This document shows, in pieces, positions 41,556 to 51,144 of a DNA stretch of 64,000 bases. Within the stretch, counting starts at the first letter, position 1, and every line of letters starts with the position of its first letter. This stretch comes from Polaribacter glomeratus. Its GTDB lineage: Bacteria; Bacteroidota; Bacteroidia; Flavobacteriales; Flavobacteriaceae. The stretch spans positions 280,742 through 344,741 of the forward strand of contig NZ_MSCM01000002.1 in NCBI RefSeq assembly GCF_002954665.1. The letters are read 5' to 3'. The notes under the pieces are model-generated. The model saw nothing but the letters and a program-made list of their open reading frames with translations. It was not told the origin of the DNA and searched no databases. The position numbers and the translations under genes are program-made.

Positions 41556-44500
41556 TTATTTTTTACAAGATGTACATTCCCAATCCGTACCATTCCATTT
41601 ATATGTTCCTTCTTGAAGATTTGATATATTTGAAACAAAACTAAATATACTATGTTTCCCTTTAGTTGTAAAGCTTTCATCTGCACCCTCTTGTTGTTGG
41701 TCCGCAAGACCTCCTAAATGACTGTGTTGTTGTGTATGAATATTTTCATCTGCCTTTAATTGATTACCATTGAAAGGATCAAAATCTGCAACTAAAGTGA
41801 TTTTAATCTCTCTTTGCTGTTCTATTGGAAGTGTTTTTATGTATTTTTTAAGAGCTTTAACATATCCTTTTCCATACGCTCCTCCCATACTGTGAGTGAT
41901 TATTTTAATAGTTTCAACCACATTCCCATTACTGTCTTTTATTGCCTCAATTATTCTTGCAGCATCCTTTGCTCCTTGTACTTTACCTGCATTTCTTCTA
42001 TTTGATGCGCTTAAATTATTTTTAGTGTTTCCTATTCTTGGTCTCGTTGTTGTGTTTGCCCATCCACCATCCGAACCATCTCTATAGATTGCATTGTGGT
42101 CTCCTAATTGATTCATAGCAAGAGCATTAAAAGCTATTTTGTTTGGTTGTGATAACCAATTACTTTTTGAAGTATCAAAATTCCTCCAATAATCACTTGT
42201 TCCTCTCCAATTAGAACCTCCATTTTGATAACCTTTTGCTCCATCTCCTCCGTGTTGTCCGTTTATAAAAATTACTATATTTCCGTCTGGGTCTATTGCT
42301 TGTATTGGGGTATTTAAAGCATATATATAACTTGAATAACTATAGTATACTTCACTTAAATTATCTAAAACAGACCATCTTCCAATTGCTGGGTCGTACA
42401 TTCTTGCACCGTAGTCATACAAATCTAAACCAAGTTCTTCATTATGTTCTTTTCCTCCAAACTTATAAGGATGAGCAGTACCATTCACGACATTATTGTA
42501 CCCTTTGTGTTGTAAGCCAAAAGGATAATAGTTACTTTCTTCTATTACAACGGTTCTAGAGGAGTTACCTTTAGTAATTTTCACATCATCAAACCAAACT
42601 TTTCCTTCTTTATTATTGTCAATTCTTATATTTAACTCTCTTATTTCCTTTGGGACTAAAATAGATCTCTCTAAATATACCCAATTTCCTCTCTCTGTTG
42701 TTGTTCCAGCCGAATAATTTTTACTTGGATATCCAATTTCATTTAATTCTCTTCCAGACAAATACATCCTAGCATCATTATTTGCAACATCTTCTACATA
42801 TACCCATCCAGATACGGTATAATACGTGTCTTCCATATTATTTATCGGTGTCCAAGTATCACTGTACACGTATATGCTCCAATCAGATGGATAGTTTGAA
42901 TCTATTCTTCCAGAAGAATTTCCTGTCTTTTTTTTACTTGTATCTATAGCTGTCAAAGCCCAGCCAAATGAATTATTACTTTTATCCCAATTACTAAAAG
43001 TGTTTTCAAAGCTGTCAGAAAATATCAATTGCTGGCTTTGATTTTTATTTTTAGTAAAACTCAACCTAACATTTCCTAAATGATCTTTATATTGATACAC
43101 ATAATCAAAGCCTAAATTGTAATTTGATGAATTAATTGGGGCTACATAACCTTCGGAAGTATTAAAAAATTCCAGATTATTACTGTTGTTATAGATGTAG
43201 TTTCCTGCATAATTTGTTGTAGTTGTACCATTGGAATCTGAAACCATTTTTTTCAATTTAACCCCTGTGGCATCATATGTATATTGAATATTCTTATTGT
43301 TACCAAAATCCACTAATGTAGGTAAATTTAAATGATTGTAGGTAATGTTATTAATACCCTTATTTTTATCTTCAATCATGTTGCCATTATCATCATAAAA
43401 ATATTCTTCTACAGTTACAGCATTGTTTACATCTCTAAATCCATAGGTGTCATTTCCTGTATCATCTACATTTATTAGCTTATTACCATCATAAGTGTAC
43501 TTTAAATTATCCATAACTCCATAGTTACTATGATCGTGAGCATTTGGTTCTTCAACTATAGCTCCTCTTCTTTGTAAGTTTTGAATGTTTCCGTTTTTAT
43601 CATAATTTATATTGGTTAGATTAAATTTACCCCCCTGATTCCAACTATAGTAATATCCTCTATTAATTCTATTTAAATCATCATAATAATAACTGTAATC
43701 TCTTTTGGCGTCATCCCCAGATGTTCTCCAGTATATTTTTGAGATATTTCCATTATATAATCTGGTTCCATCATCGTTGTATTTTAATTCCATAGAAAAC
43801 AAATCATCTCCAAGACCTTGTTGAGGATTATTTATATTTGTTAACCAACCTCTTACATTATAATCATAATCAATTTGTTGTAATTCATTATTTTCAATAT
43901 CTCCTATTTTCTTGTTTTCTAACTGACCTAAATCATCATAAGTGTTTTTAACAATTAACTCTTGAGGCAAGTTATTTATTTTTTGTTTATGATTAATTAA
44001 ACGGTTTGTATTGTCATAGGTATATTTATCTATAGTGATAATATCGGATTTACCATTTTTTTTGTGAGTAGTTTTTGTTTCTAAGACATTACCTAAAAAA
44101 TCAAACTTTGATTCTATAATATCGGTTGTTTCAAGATAACTATTATGACTGTATGAATAGATAGGTCTATCTTTAAAATCATAGCATATTGCAGTTTTAA
44201 TCCATTTTTGAGGACTAACATTAAGAACTTTTACTAAAGAAACTGTAGGTAGACCTTTTGGACTGGTATTTATTTGTTGTCCATATATTGAGGATGGTAA
44301 TGAAAAACCTAAAGGTTGTGTTATATAATCATCGTAATAATTTACCGTATATAATTCTGATATATTTGTATTTGGGTAGCTATTATTTGAATAATAAATT
44401 GTGGTACCTCCTAAACTGATAGGATATAGCCTTGTCTCGTATAATATGCTACTAGCATTGGCTTCCAACTGAAGGTTATGTCTATTATTATAGCCTTGTC

Positions 44501-45947
44501 TATTTCCAGTATAAAGAATTCTTCCAAAGGCATCATATTTTGTGAAATTCCATTTTCCTGTAGAGTATTGATTATAATCAGAAGTAATAATTGGTCGATT
44601 TAATTGATCATATATAATTAGTTCCCATTTTTTCCCGGGTATTTTTTTTTCAATTAGTCTATTAAGTTTGTCATATTTATATTGATAACAGAGTTTGTTT
44701 AAAAGGTTATCCACTTCTACTTGTGTTTGAGCCGCTGTATACCCTTGTAAATTTTGAGGCAAACTTAAAGTATTAGTTTTATTTATGTAAACCCTAGCAT
44801 TAGAAGAACCATATGAGGAACATTGTAATTTGTTATCGCTAATATAATATGAAGTTGACTGATAAGGATTATAAGTATTACTATATGCAATCTGAAAATA
44901 ATTATCATCTAAAAAAGGTATGTCTGCCAAAAAACCTGACTTGATACTGGTAATTGGCGATGGAGAGATGGAAATGCTAGAATAAATTTCAAAATTCCCA
45001 GGATTTATCATACGAATACCTACTGTTAGATTAGAAGATGATCCTGTAGTTGTTAATAAACCTGAAGCAGGTATTGTTATACTCTGTACTTCATAAATTT
45101 TTGTTTTTTCAGCAGCTAATGGGGGTAATACAAAAGTTAGATTGCCAAAATCATCATAAATATAATAAGTGTCATGTGGCTGGCTATTATTGTAAGTTCT
45201 TTTTAAAACAACTTGCCCTTGCTTATTCTTAAACTCTTCTGTAGTTCTATCTTTTCCTTGCCAAGAATTCCAGTTTTCATCCTTTGTAATCGTTTTATAC
45301 AATTCTCCTTTACTATAATAGGAATCTGCCAATTTTAATTTTGGGTTTTCTTTATTACCTCCAACAAAATTAACTCCAAATAATAAAACTTCGTTTGTGG
45401 AATTTAAAGCATATTCATATTTAATTGTATGCCCATTTTCTTTCTTCCAATCCTTACCTGGAGCAGCTATTTCAGAAACTCTATTTAAAGGAGAATTGTC
45501 TAAAATATTTTCTGAATAGGAATTAACATCAAAAGAAGACACATTTAAAAAATCGTCAGGATATTTATTTAAGTAATATGATTTATTTGTAAGTTCTATA
45601 TTTCCAGTTCTAATTTCTGGATTATAACTTCCGCTTGAATATGGTAAAAAATCAATTGTTTGTCTCCCAAATTGATCGTAAGCAAAATGTTTTATTATAT
45701 CTTGATTATTTCCCCCCGCTCCAATTTGAACAAATTGTTTAGACCTTCCTAAGCCATCAAAGTAGTTAATAGATATTAATTTATCATTATCAGTAAGAAG
45801 ATTAGAAGTAGCAGCTCCAGAGACAGCGTCATATATCTCATCAATCGTCTGTTTTTTATAAACTGTTTTTTTTATATAATTTTCGGATGTTGTTTGAGAT
45901 TTACAGTAGAAGGATGCAAAAAAACAAACAAATAATAACTTTTTCAT
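41556..45947 (-). CDS. Full-length RHS/YD-repeat protein with lipase-like tip
   Basis: 1463 residues. Signal peptide (MKKLLFVCFFASFYCKSQ), many YD-type repeats (YDDFGNLTFVLPP, YDKLNRLIEKKIPG, YNVRGWLTNINNP, and so on, ~100-950). A jelly-roll, carbohydrate-binding-like module (about 985-1140, FSDSFENTFSNWDK to NKEGKVWFDDVKI) precedes the RHS-associated core (YDYGARMYDPAIGRW, about 1176-1190). The C-terminal ~240 residues hold THSMGGAYGKG (Ser about 1353), VADFDP and QQHSHLGG, a plausible Ser-Asp-His triad of an alpha/beta-hydrolase lipase. RHS shells encapsulate and release such tips. It pairs with the upstream RHS-like protein and downstream immunity lipoprotein. Confidence 0.8.
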   Translation of the reverse strand: MKKLLFVCFFASFYCKSQTTSENYIKKTVYKKQTIDEIYDAVSGAATSNLLTDNDKLISINYFDGLGRSKQFVQIGAGGNNQDIIKHFAYDQFGRQTIDFLPYSSGSYNPEIRTGNIELTNKSYYLNKYPDDFLNVSSFDVNSYSENILDNSPLNRVSEIAAPGKDWKKENGHTIKYEYALNSTNEVLLFGVNFVGGNKENPKLKLADSYYSKGELYKTITKDENWNSWQGKDRTTEEFKNKQGQVVLKRTYNNSQPHDTYYIYDDFGNLTFVLPPLAAEKTKIYEVQSITIPASGLLTTTGSSSNLTVGIRMINPGNFEIYSSISISPSPITSIKSGFLADIPFLDDNYFQIAYSNTYNPYQSTSYYISDNKLQCSSYGSSNARVYINKTNTLSLPQNLQGYTAAQTQVEVDNLLNKLCYQYKYDKLNRLIEKKIPGKKWELIIYDQLNRPIITSDYNQYSTGKWNFTKYDAFGRILYTGNRQGYNNRHNLQLEANASSILYETRLYPISLGGTTIYYSNNSYPNTNISELYTVNYYDDYITQPLGFSLPSSIYGQQINTSPKGLPTVSLVKVLNVSPQKWIKTAICYDFKDRPIYSYSHNSYLETTDIIESKFDFLGNVLETKTTHKKNGKSDIITIDKYTYDNTNRLINHKQKINNLPQELIVKNTYDDLGQLENKKIGDIENNELQQIDYDYNVRGWLTNINNPQQGLGDDLFSMELKYNDDGTRLYNGNISKIYWRTSGDDAKRDYSYYYDDLNRINRGYYYSWNQGGKFNLTNINYDKNGNIQNLQRRGAIVEEPNAHDHSNYGVMDNLKYTYDGNKLINVDDTGNDTYGFRDVNNAVTVEEYFYDDNGNMIEDKNKGINNITYNHLNLPTLVDFGNNKNIQYTYDATGVKLKKMVSDSNGTTTTNYAGNYIYNNSNNLEFFNTSEGYVAPINSSNYNLGFDYVYQYKDHLGNVRLSFTKNKNQSQQLIFSDSFENTFSNWDKSNNSFGWALTAIDTSKKKTGNSSGRIDSNYPSDWSIYVYSDTWTPINNMEDTYYTVSGWVYVEDVANNDARMYLSGRELNEIGYPSKNYSAGTTTERGNWVYLERSILVPKEIRELNIRIDNNKEGKVWFDDVKITKGNSSRTVVIEESNYYPFGLQHKGYNNVVNGTAHPYKFGGKEHNEELGLDLYDYGARMYDPAIGRWSVLDNLSEVYYSYSSYIYALNTPIQAIDPDGNIVIFINGQHGGDGAKGYQNGGSNWRGTSDYWRNFDTSKSNWLSQPNKIAFNALAMNQLGDHNAIYRDGSDGGWANTTTRPRIGNTKNNLSASNRRNAGKVQGAKDAARIIEAIKDSNGNVVETIKIITHSMGGAYGKGYVKALKKYIKTLPIEQQREIKITLVADFDPFNGNQLKADENIHTQQHSHLGGLADQQQEGADESFTTKGKHSIFSFVSNISNLQEGTYKWNGTDWECTSCKK

Positions 45948-45953
45948 AGCTTA

Positions 45954-48900
45954 TTAATTTTTAAAGTTATAATCATTTCTATTTAAAATGTAACCATTAT
46001 TATCTTTAATAAATTTTAATCTATTAAAATTATCATACTCGTAATATATGGTTTGTCCTCTTGGATTGGTTATACTTTTAATACCAACTAAATTTTTATA
46101 AGTATAACTTGTTACATTTATATTTGAACCTACAGAATTGCGCAGGTTTTGAATTGCTGAATTAAGATTTATTTGATTACTATAATCTTGTGATGCATTA
46201 ATAACTGCGTCAATATGGCCTTGTGAAGGCCAATTGTAAGTCCCATGCCCTTCCATTTTTATCAAAACGTACTTTCCATGGTAATCCCAGATGTATTTCG
46301 TCAAAAGTCCTGAAGAAATACTTGGAGCGGAGAGCCTATCAACAGATGTATAGGATTCTACAATATTTGAATTTTGATCATAAGAAAATTTTTTACTTAA
46401 AAATGAAAACTCAGAAGAAGATGTGTTAGAACTATTCAATCCTACTAGATTTAAGTTATCAGAAATTCTAATCAAATTTTGTTCACTATAGGAATAACTC
46501 ATTGATTTAGATAATTTATCATTATTATAAACTTTATGACTACTAATCGGAGAAAAGATATTTAAAGATGTGTTATTATAATGGGTAAGTTGCTCTTTAA
46601 TTATTTTATTATCTGAATTTGTCATTTTTTTCTCAGAGAGCTGATAAAAGTAATCATAACTGTAATCTTCTTTTGTAGATATTTTTTTATTGTTATCAAA
46701 ATATAAAGTAGTTTCTTTATCTTTTAATAACGTGTTGATGACTCTTACGGGGTAAACGCCTAGCATATATGTTCTTGTGAAACTATTACCATTATTACCT
46801 ACTAATCCACACTCTCTTTTAGATAACATAGGACCAATACGTATTCCATTTAAACAGGCTCCTGTTCTGTAAGTAATATAATTATGTTTTGTTTTGCTAA
46901 CTATACTATCAAGAGAGTTGTAGGTAATTTGTTCTAACAAAGAACCATTCTCTGGCATTCCATCTTGTTGAACAGTAGGTAAGTTCAATTCTGAATAATT
47001 TCCATTTGATTGCCAATGTGCATTTGTTATAAGGCTTGAATTACCTCCAATAACTGCTGCACCTTGATTTATGTGGTTTTCATATAAATATTCAATCTTA
47101 CCATTAGTGACTAACTCATTATCTTTTGATATAAAAAGCTCTGTAACTTTATTATATCCTATTGAATTACCCACACTAATGGAAGGTATTAGGAAATTAG
47201 AAGTTGATATTTTACTTCTAAACCCGGAAGTACGTGTAGTACCAATATAATCTCCGTTTAAGTCATAGACTTTATATTCATAAAACATATAAGATTTATT
47301 AAAAAAACGCAATGGATTGAATAACTTTCCCCCAGAATAAGCATATTTTTTTTGATTTATTTTTACATTATCATGATCGTAATTTTCTATTTTTTCAATT
47401 CTTAAGCCTCCACCATAACTACTTCTTCCTAAAGTATATGTTGTGTTTTGAGTGTCATCATAATTTGGTACTATATAATTTGAGAAAGAATTTAGCTCAT
47501 AATAAAATTTTGAGTACCCACTTGTAGGATATATTATTTTTTCCAATATACCTGCTTTTGTATAAATTAATCTAGAACTTCTATTATTACTTGAATAATA
47601 ATAATTAGGTAAAGATGAATTTTCATAATTAAATCTTTTTAGATCAGGGAATAAACTATTGTTTGTAGTATGTCCATTATAATACCCCCAATAATCTTGA
47701 GAATAAGAAGTTTTTTGCGGTAATTGAGTATCATTATACTCGAAATAGTAAGGGTTTTTACCTTTTTCATGAACAGAATTTAACTTTAGTCTATGTGTCC
47801 TTTCATTTGATGTAATATGATTCCCTGTCTCAGATGTATTATAAGTTCCATCTCCACTGTTAAAGCCTCCATTGGTATGTCCTATAAAATAATCATAATA
47901 AAATTCAAATTCCTTAACGTTGTCAATATCTGATTCAGAATTTTTTACTAAGATTTTATCTATTTTTTTTGTACCCTCAATATCTATTCTATTAGATGTA
48001 TTAAATAAAATTACTCCCTGATTAAATTTAATCTTATTTAAAAAGCTGTAAGATTGCTCTGTTTCAACTCTTGAGATAGAACCACCGCCATTTGCTGAAC
48101 CTGGAAAATAGAAATCATAATAAGTAATACTTTCTGTTTCACTTGTAAAATTTCTAATAGGTGAGGTTACTGTATAAGAATATTCTATATGATCATTTTT
48201 ATTTGTGAAAATCTCTTTAATTTTGTAAAATCTTGAAGTAACTTTTTTATTATTGCTATAATAAGTTGAATAGATAGGGTCTGGGGAATAATAAACATTC
48301 GTTTCTTCGGTTATCGAAAAAATTACTCGATGACCTTCTGGAGTTGTTACCTCAATTTCATTGTTTGAATTATTTACTTTTTTAATTCTTATGCGCGAGT
48401 CCGTTAAACATGTAAAAGTATCACTACTCCAATTTAGCACAAAACTTCCTGAATAACCAAGTACTGAAAATTTAAAAATATCTGGTTCAAAATCTTTTGG
48501 TCTAAGATTTCTATTACCATCCATAATTTCAGGAGGTATAGCAGAGGAACTATTTCCTCCATCAATCGGGCCACATCTGTTTTGTCCATGTAAAGCTATA
48601 TTAAAATTTGCATCATCAATTTCGGTATATGTTCCATTGCAAGCGTCCAGTATACCACTTGGAGCACTTCCATTTGAAACAACATCTACAACTTCATCTA
48701 TATTAGGAAACACCCTGTTTTTATATGGACCAAAATCGTCATAACTATTAACAATTTGTACAATGCTTCCACCTGAATTAAGGCTCCATCCTAGCCCAAC
48801 TGATGATGCTTCTTCACTAACTCTAATACCACCAGAGTGATAACTTAAATTTATAGGTAAGTTTAAACCTCTTGCTTCAATAGTGTATATTGGAATTGAA

Positions 48901-49073
48901 GTACTCATGGTTCCAGTAAAATAACTTACGGGAATTTCTCCGTATTTTAAAAAATTACTTGCAGTAGGACTTGGGGGTTGTATTCCAGGCATATTATTAT
49001 TTCCTAATATTTGTGAATTAATTATTTCAGGAAAAATGATTAGAAATAAAATCGTTATAATATTTTTTTTCAT
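45954..49073 (-). CDS. RHS/SpvB-like shell protein, partner of the RHS toxin
   Basis: 1039 residues from the ATG at 49073 (MKKNIITILFLIIFPEIINS, signal peptide). A longer reading from 49172 would add 33 residues ahead of the signal and is rejected. The N-terminus has the pattern PVSYFTGTMSTSIPIYTIEA, LNLPINLSYHSGGIRVSEEA and VGLGWSLNSGG seen at the start of SpvB/TcdB- and RHS-type Bacteroidetes proteins. Long beta-rich repeats follow, with Tyr-Tyr strands. It ends with a YEYDNFNRLKFIKDNNG YD-repeat, 6 bp before the next RHS gene. The two probably make one secreted toxin complex in two chains. Confidence 0.7.
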   Translation of the reverse strand: MKKNIITILFLIIFPEIINSQILGNNNMPGIQPPSPTASNFLKYGEIPVSYFTGTMSTSIPIYTIEARGLNLPINLSYHSGGIRVSEEASSVGLGWSLNSGGSIVQIVNSYDDFGPYKNRVFPNIDEVVDVVSNGSAPSGILDACNGTYTEIDDANFNIALHGQNRCGPIDGGNSSSAIPPEIMDGNRNLRPKDFEPDIFKFSVLGYSGSFVLNWSSDTFTCLTDSRIRIKKVNNSNNEIEVTTPEGHRVIFSITEETNVYYSPDPIYSTYYSNNKKVTSRFYKIKEIFTNKNDHIEYSYTVTSPIRNFTSETESITYYDFYFPGSANGGGSISRVETEQSYSFLNKIKFNQGVILFNTSNRIDIEGTKKIDKILVKNSESDIDNVKEFEFYYDYFIGHTNGGFNSGDGTYNTSETGNHITSNERTHRLKLNSVHEKGKNPYYFEYNDTQLPQKTSYSQDYWGYYNGHTTNNSLFPDLKRFNYENSSLPNYYYSSNNRSSRLIYTKAGILEKIIYPTSGYSKFYYELNSFSNYIVPNYDDTQNTTYTLGRSSYGGGLRIEKIENYDHDNVKINQKKYAYSGGKLFNPLRFFNKSYMFYEYKVYDLNGDYIGTTRTSGFRSKISTSNFLIPSISVGNSIGYNKVTELFISKDNELVTNGKIEYLYENHINQGAAVIGGNSSLITNAHWQSNGNYSELNLPTVQQDGMPENGSLLEQITYNSLDSIVSKTKHNYITYRTGACLNGIRIGPMLSKRECGLVGNNGNSFTRTYMLGVYPVRVINTLLKDKETTLYFDNNKKISTKEDYSYDYFYQLSEKKMTNSDNKIIKEQLTHYNNTSLNIFSPISSHKVYNNDKLSKSMSYSYSEQNLIRISDNLNLVGLNSSNTSSSEFSFLSKKFSYDQNSNIVESYTSVDRLSAPSISSGLLTKYIWDYHGKYVLIKMEGHGTYNWPSQGHIDAVINASQDYSNQINLNSAIQNLRNSVGSNINVTSYTYKNLVGIKSITNPRGQTIYYEYDNFNRLKFIKDNNGYILNRNDYNFKN

Positions 49074-49184
49074 AGAACTGAAATTTAGAAAATTTAAAGA
49101 ATATAAACTTGAGAAGTTTTTCATTGAAGAATTTTTCTTAAAAGTAAGAAGAAAATTTAAAATAAATCTCAATTAATTAAAAAA

Positions 49185-50312
49185 TTAATTTATTACGGTA
49201 CTCAATTTAAACATTGGTAAATACATCGCAATCAAAATAGTGGCTACTATAGCTCCAAGAATTAAAATGATAAAAGGCTCTATGGTTGCAGAAATCATCT
49301 TAGATTTATATTCAATTTCCTCATTATATTGTTCTGTGAGTCTTTTAAAAATAGTTTCATTTTGGTTCGTTTCATCTGCAACTTTTATGAGTGAAATCAT
49401 TTTTTTATCAAAAATTTTATGAGTTCCCATACTTTGATGTAAACTTTTACCTTTTAAAATATCTTCTTCTACTTTTTCAAGTGCCACCTCTAAAGGAAAA
49501 TATCCAATCATTTTTTTTGTCAATTGGATACCATTTAACAAAGGAACTTTAGCTCCAGTAAGCAGCGTTATGGCTTGCGTAAACTGAGCAATTTTTACTT
49601 TTCTGATGAATTCTCCAATCAAGGGAGTTTTTAAGAGTATCAAGGAAGTGTGTTTTTGATACCAGACTTTCTTTTTTACTAACTGTTTTGTAATGATGAT
49701 TGCAATTATACATAAAAAAACAAACCACCAATATTCTTGAAACAAATTGGAAGCAATCATTATCTTTTTAGTAATCCAAGGAAGTTCTACTTTGTTTTGC
49801 TTAAAAATATCTGCAAACATTGGTACTACAAATTGAAGCATGAATAAAATAGCTAAAAAAGCAGTAAACAAAACAACAATTGGGTAAGATAAAGCACTAA
49901 TTATAATTCTTCGTTGTTCGTTTTTACGTTTGTAAAATACGCCTAATTCTTTGGCTACTTTTTGGAGTGTTCCTGTTTGTTCTCCTATTCTTAAGGAATG
50001 GTATTCATAAGCAGAAAACTCTTTTTGATTTTTAATGGAATCAGATAAATTTTTACCATTAATCAAATCTGTTACTAACGCATTGATAAGATTTTTATCT
50101 TTTTCTTTTTTTTGTTCTTCTGCATTTAATAGTAAAGCATCTTTTAAGGTCATTCCCGCATTTAAAAGCACATACAATTCCGTGTAAAAACTTTCCTTCT
50201 TCTTATTAGAAAAAGAATTTCCAAAAGAAATTTCTTTTTTCAATATCGTATCAATATCAAAAGAAGTGGTTTTCTTTTTTTGTGGTGCTATGTTCTTGAG
50301 TTGGAAAGCCAT
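49185..50312 (-). CDS. gspF: Type II secretion inner-membrane protein, GspF family
   Basis: 375 residues with two T2SSF domains: FYTELYVLLNAGMTLKDALL (N-terminal) and FTQAITLLTGAKVPLLNGIQ (C-terminal). Hydrophobic helices lie near 150-175, 195-215 and the C-terminus (ILILGAIVATILIAMYLPMF). It is the platform protein on which the ATPase acts during pseudopilus assembly. Last apparatus gene before the RHS genes, with 111 bp between. Confidence 0.9.
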   Translation of the reverse strand: MAFQLKNIAPQKKKTTSFDIDTILKKEISFGNSFSNKKKESFYTELYVLLNAGMTLKDALLLNAEEQKKEKDKNLINALVTDLINGKNLSDSIKNQKEFSAYEYHSLRIGEQTGTLQKVAKELGVFYKRKNEQRRIIISALSYPIVVLFTAFLAILFMLQFVVPMFADIFKQNKVELPWITKKIMIASNLFQEYWWFVFLCIIAIIITKQLVKKKVWYQKHTSLILLKTPLIGEFIRKVKIAQFTQAITLLTGAKVPLLNGIQLTKKMIGYFPLEVALEKVEEDILKGKSLHQSMGTHKIFDKKMISLIKVADETNQNETIFKRLTEQYNEEIEYKSKMISATIEPFIILILGAIVATILIAMYLPMFKLSTVIN

Positions 50313-50327
50313 GTTTTGTTTGCCCTT

Positions 50328-50795
50328 TTATTGTTTATCGTTCATATAATAAGCTGCATCTTTTGTTTGCTGAATAAAAAGTTGCTTCCCTCCATAGTTT
50401 TCTGATAAATTAATTTCAATAGCATCTATATCGTTTTGTTCTTTTTGGATACCATCTAAATATATTTTTTTATTGATGACTTCCAACTTAAATGTGTCTT
50501 TTTCTCTAATAATTGCTTTCTCTGAAAAGACATAAGCAATACTATCTTTGGTGTTTTTTAAAAGTAATCTGTTCTGGTTTTTGTGATAAAACGCCTTATG
50601 TGAGTTAAAATCTCTTATAAGCATTGCTTTAAACAATTGAACTTCTTGCTTTTTTTGATAATTTCTTTGAATGACAACGACTTGTTTTCGAACCATATTC
50701 AACACTAGAAACCCCATGGCAATTACGATACTTGCCACCACCAAAACCACCAGCATTTCTGCCAATGTAAATGCTTTGAGTTTCTTATTCTTCAT
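50328..50795 (-). CDS. Pseudopilin-like protein (GspJ/GspI position)
   Basis: 155 residues. Class III signal KLKAFTLAEMLVVLVV with Glu5 in the helix. The residue before the cleavage site is Ala instead of Gly. A hydrophobic spine (about 9-34) is followed by a small globular domain. It overlaps the upstream pseudopilin gene by 11 bp. A minor pseudopilin at the tip is likely; which of GspH, I or J cannot be told. Confidence 0.8.
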   Translation of the reverse strand: MKNKKLKAFTLAEMLVVLVVASIVIAMGFLVLNMVRKQVVVIQRNYQKKQEVQLFKAMLIRDFNSHKAFYHKNQNRLLLKNTKDSIAYVFSEKAIIREKDTFKLEVINKKIYLDGIQKEQNDIDAIEINLSENYGGKQLFIQQTKDAAYYMNDKQ

Positions 50796-51144
50796 TAGAA
50801 ATCGCTATTATTTTTTTACTTTTGGTTTTATTGCTGTTTTCATCTTTTATAGAAAATTCTACAAAATCAATATCTTCTTTGTTTATTCTTTGAACATCAA
50901 TAATGGAACTACCTTCTTGAATGGAAGAAGGGGTTTTTAATTGGTTGTTTTGATACTTATAAATCAGTATTTCTATTTCAGTGTCTAACTTTTGAGTATC
51001 TGTTTGTAATGTGCTAACCATCAAATTATTTAAGGTAAGGAGTGCAATGGCAAAAACAACTAACAATATTGAAGTCGCTACAATAACTTCTGTCAATGAG
51101 GAAGCTACAATTTTTTGTTGAAATCTTTTTTTTAATCTACCCAT
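50785..51144 (-). CDS. Pseudopilin-like protein (GspI/GspH position)
   Basis: 119 residues. VASSLTEVIVATSILLVVFA carries Ala before the cleavage point, Glu5 and the hydrophobic spine. The remaining ~75 residues are polar with a Lys/Glu-rich end. Overlaps neighbours on both sides (13 and 11 bp), so it is within one operon. Confidence 0.7.
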   Translation of the reverse strand: MGRLKKRFQQKIVASSLTEVIVATSILLVVFAIALLTLNNLMVSTLQTDTQKLDTEIEILIYKYQNNQLKTPSSIQEGSSIIDVQRINKEDIDFVEFSIKDENSNKTKSKKIIAISNEE

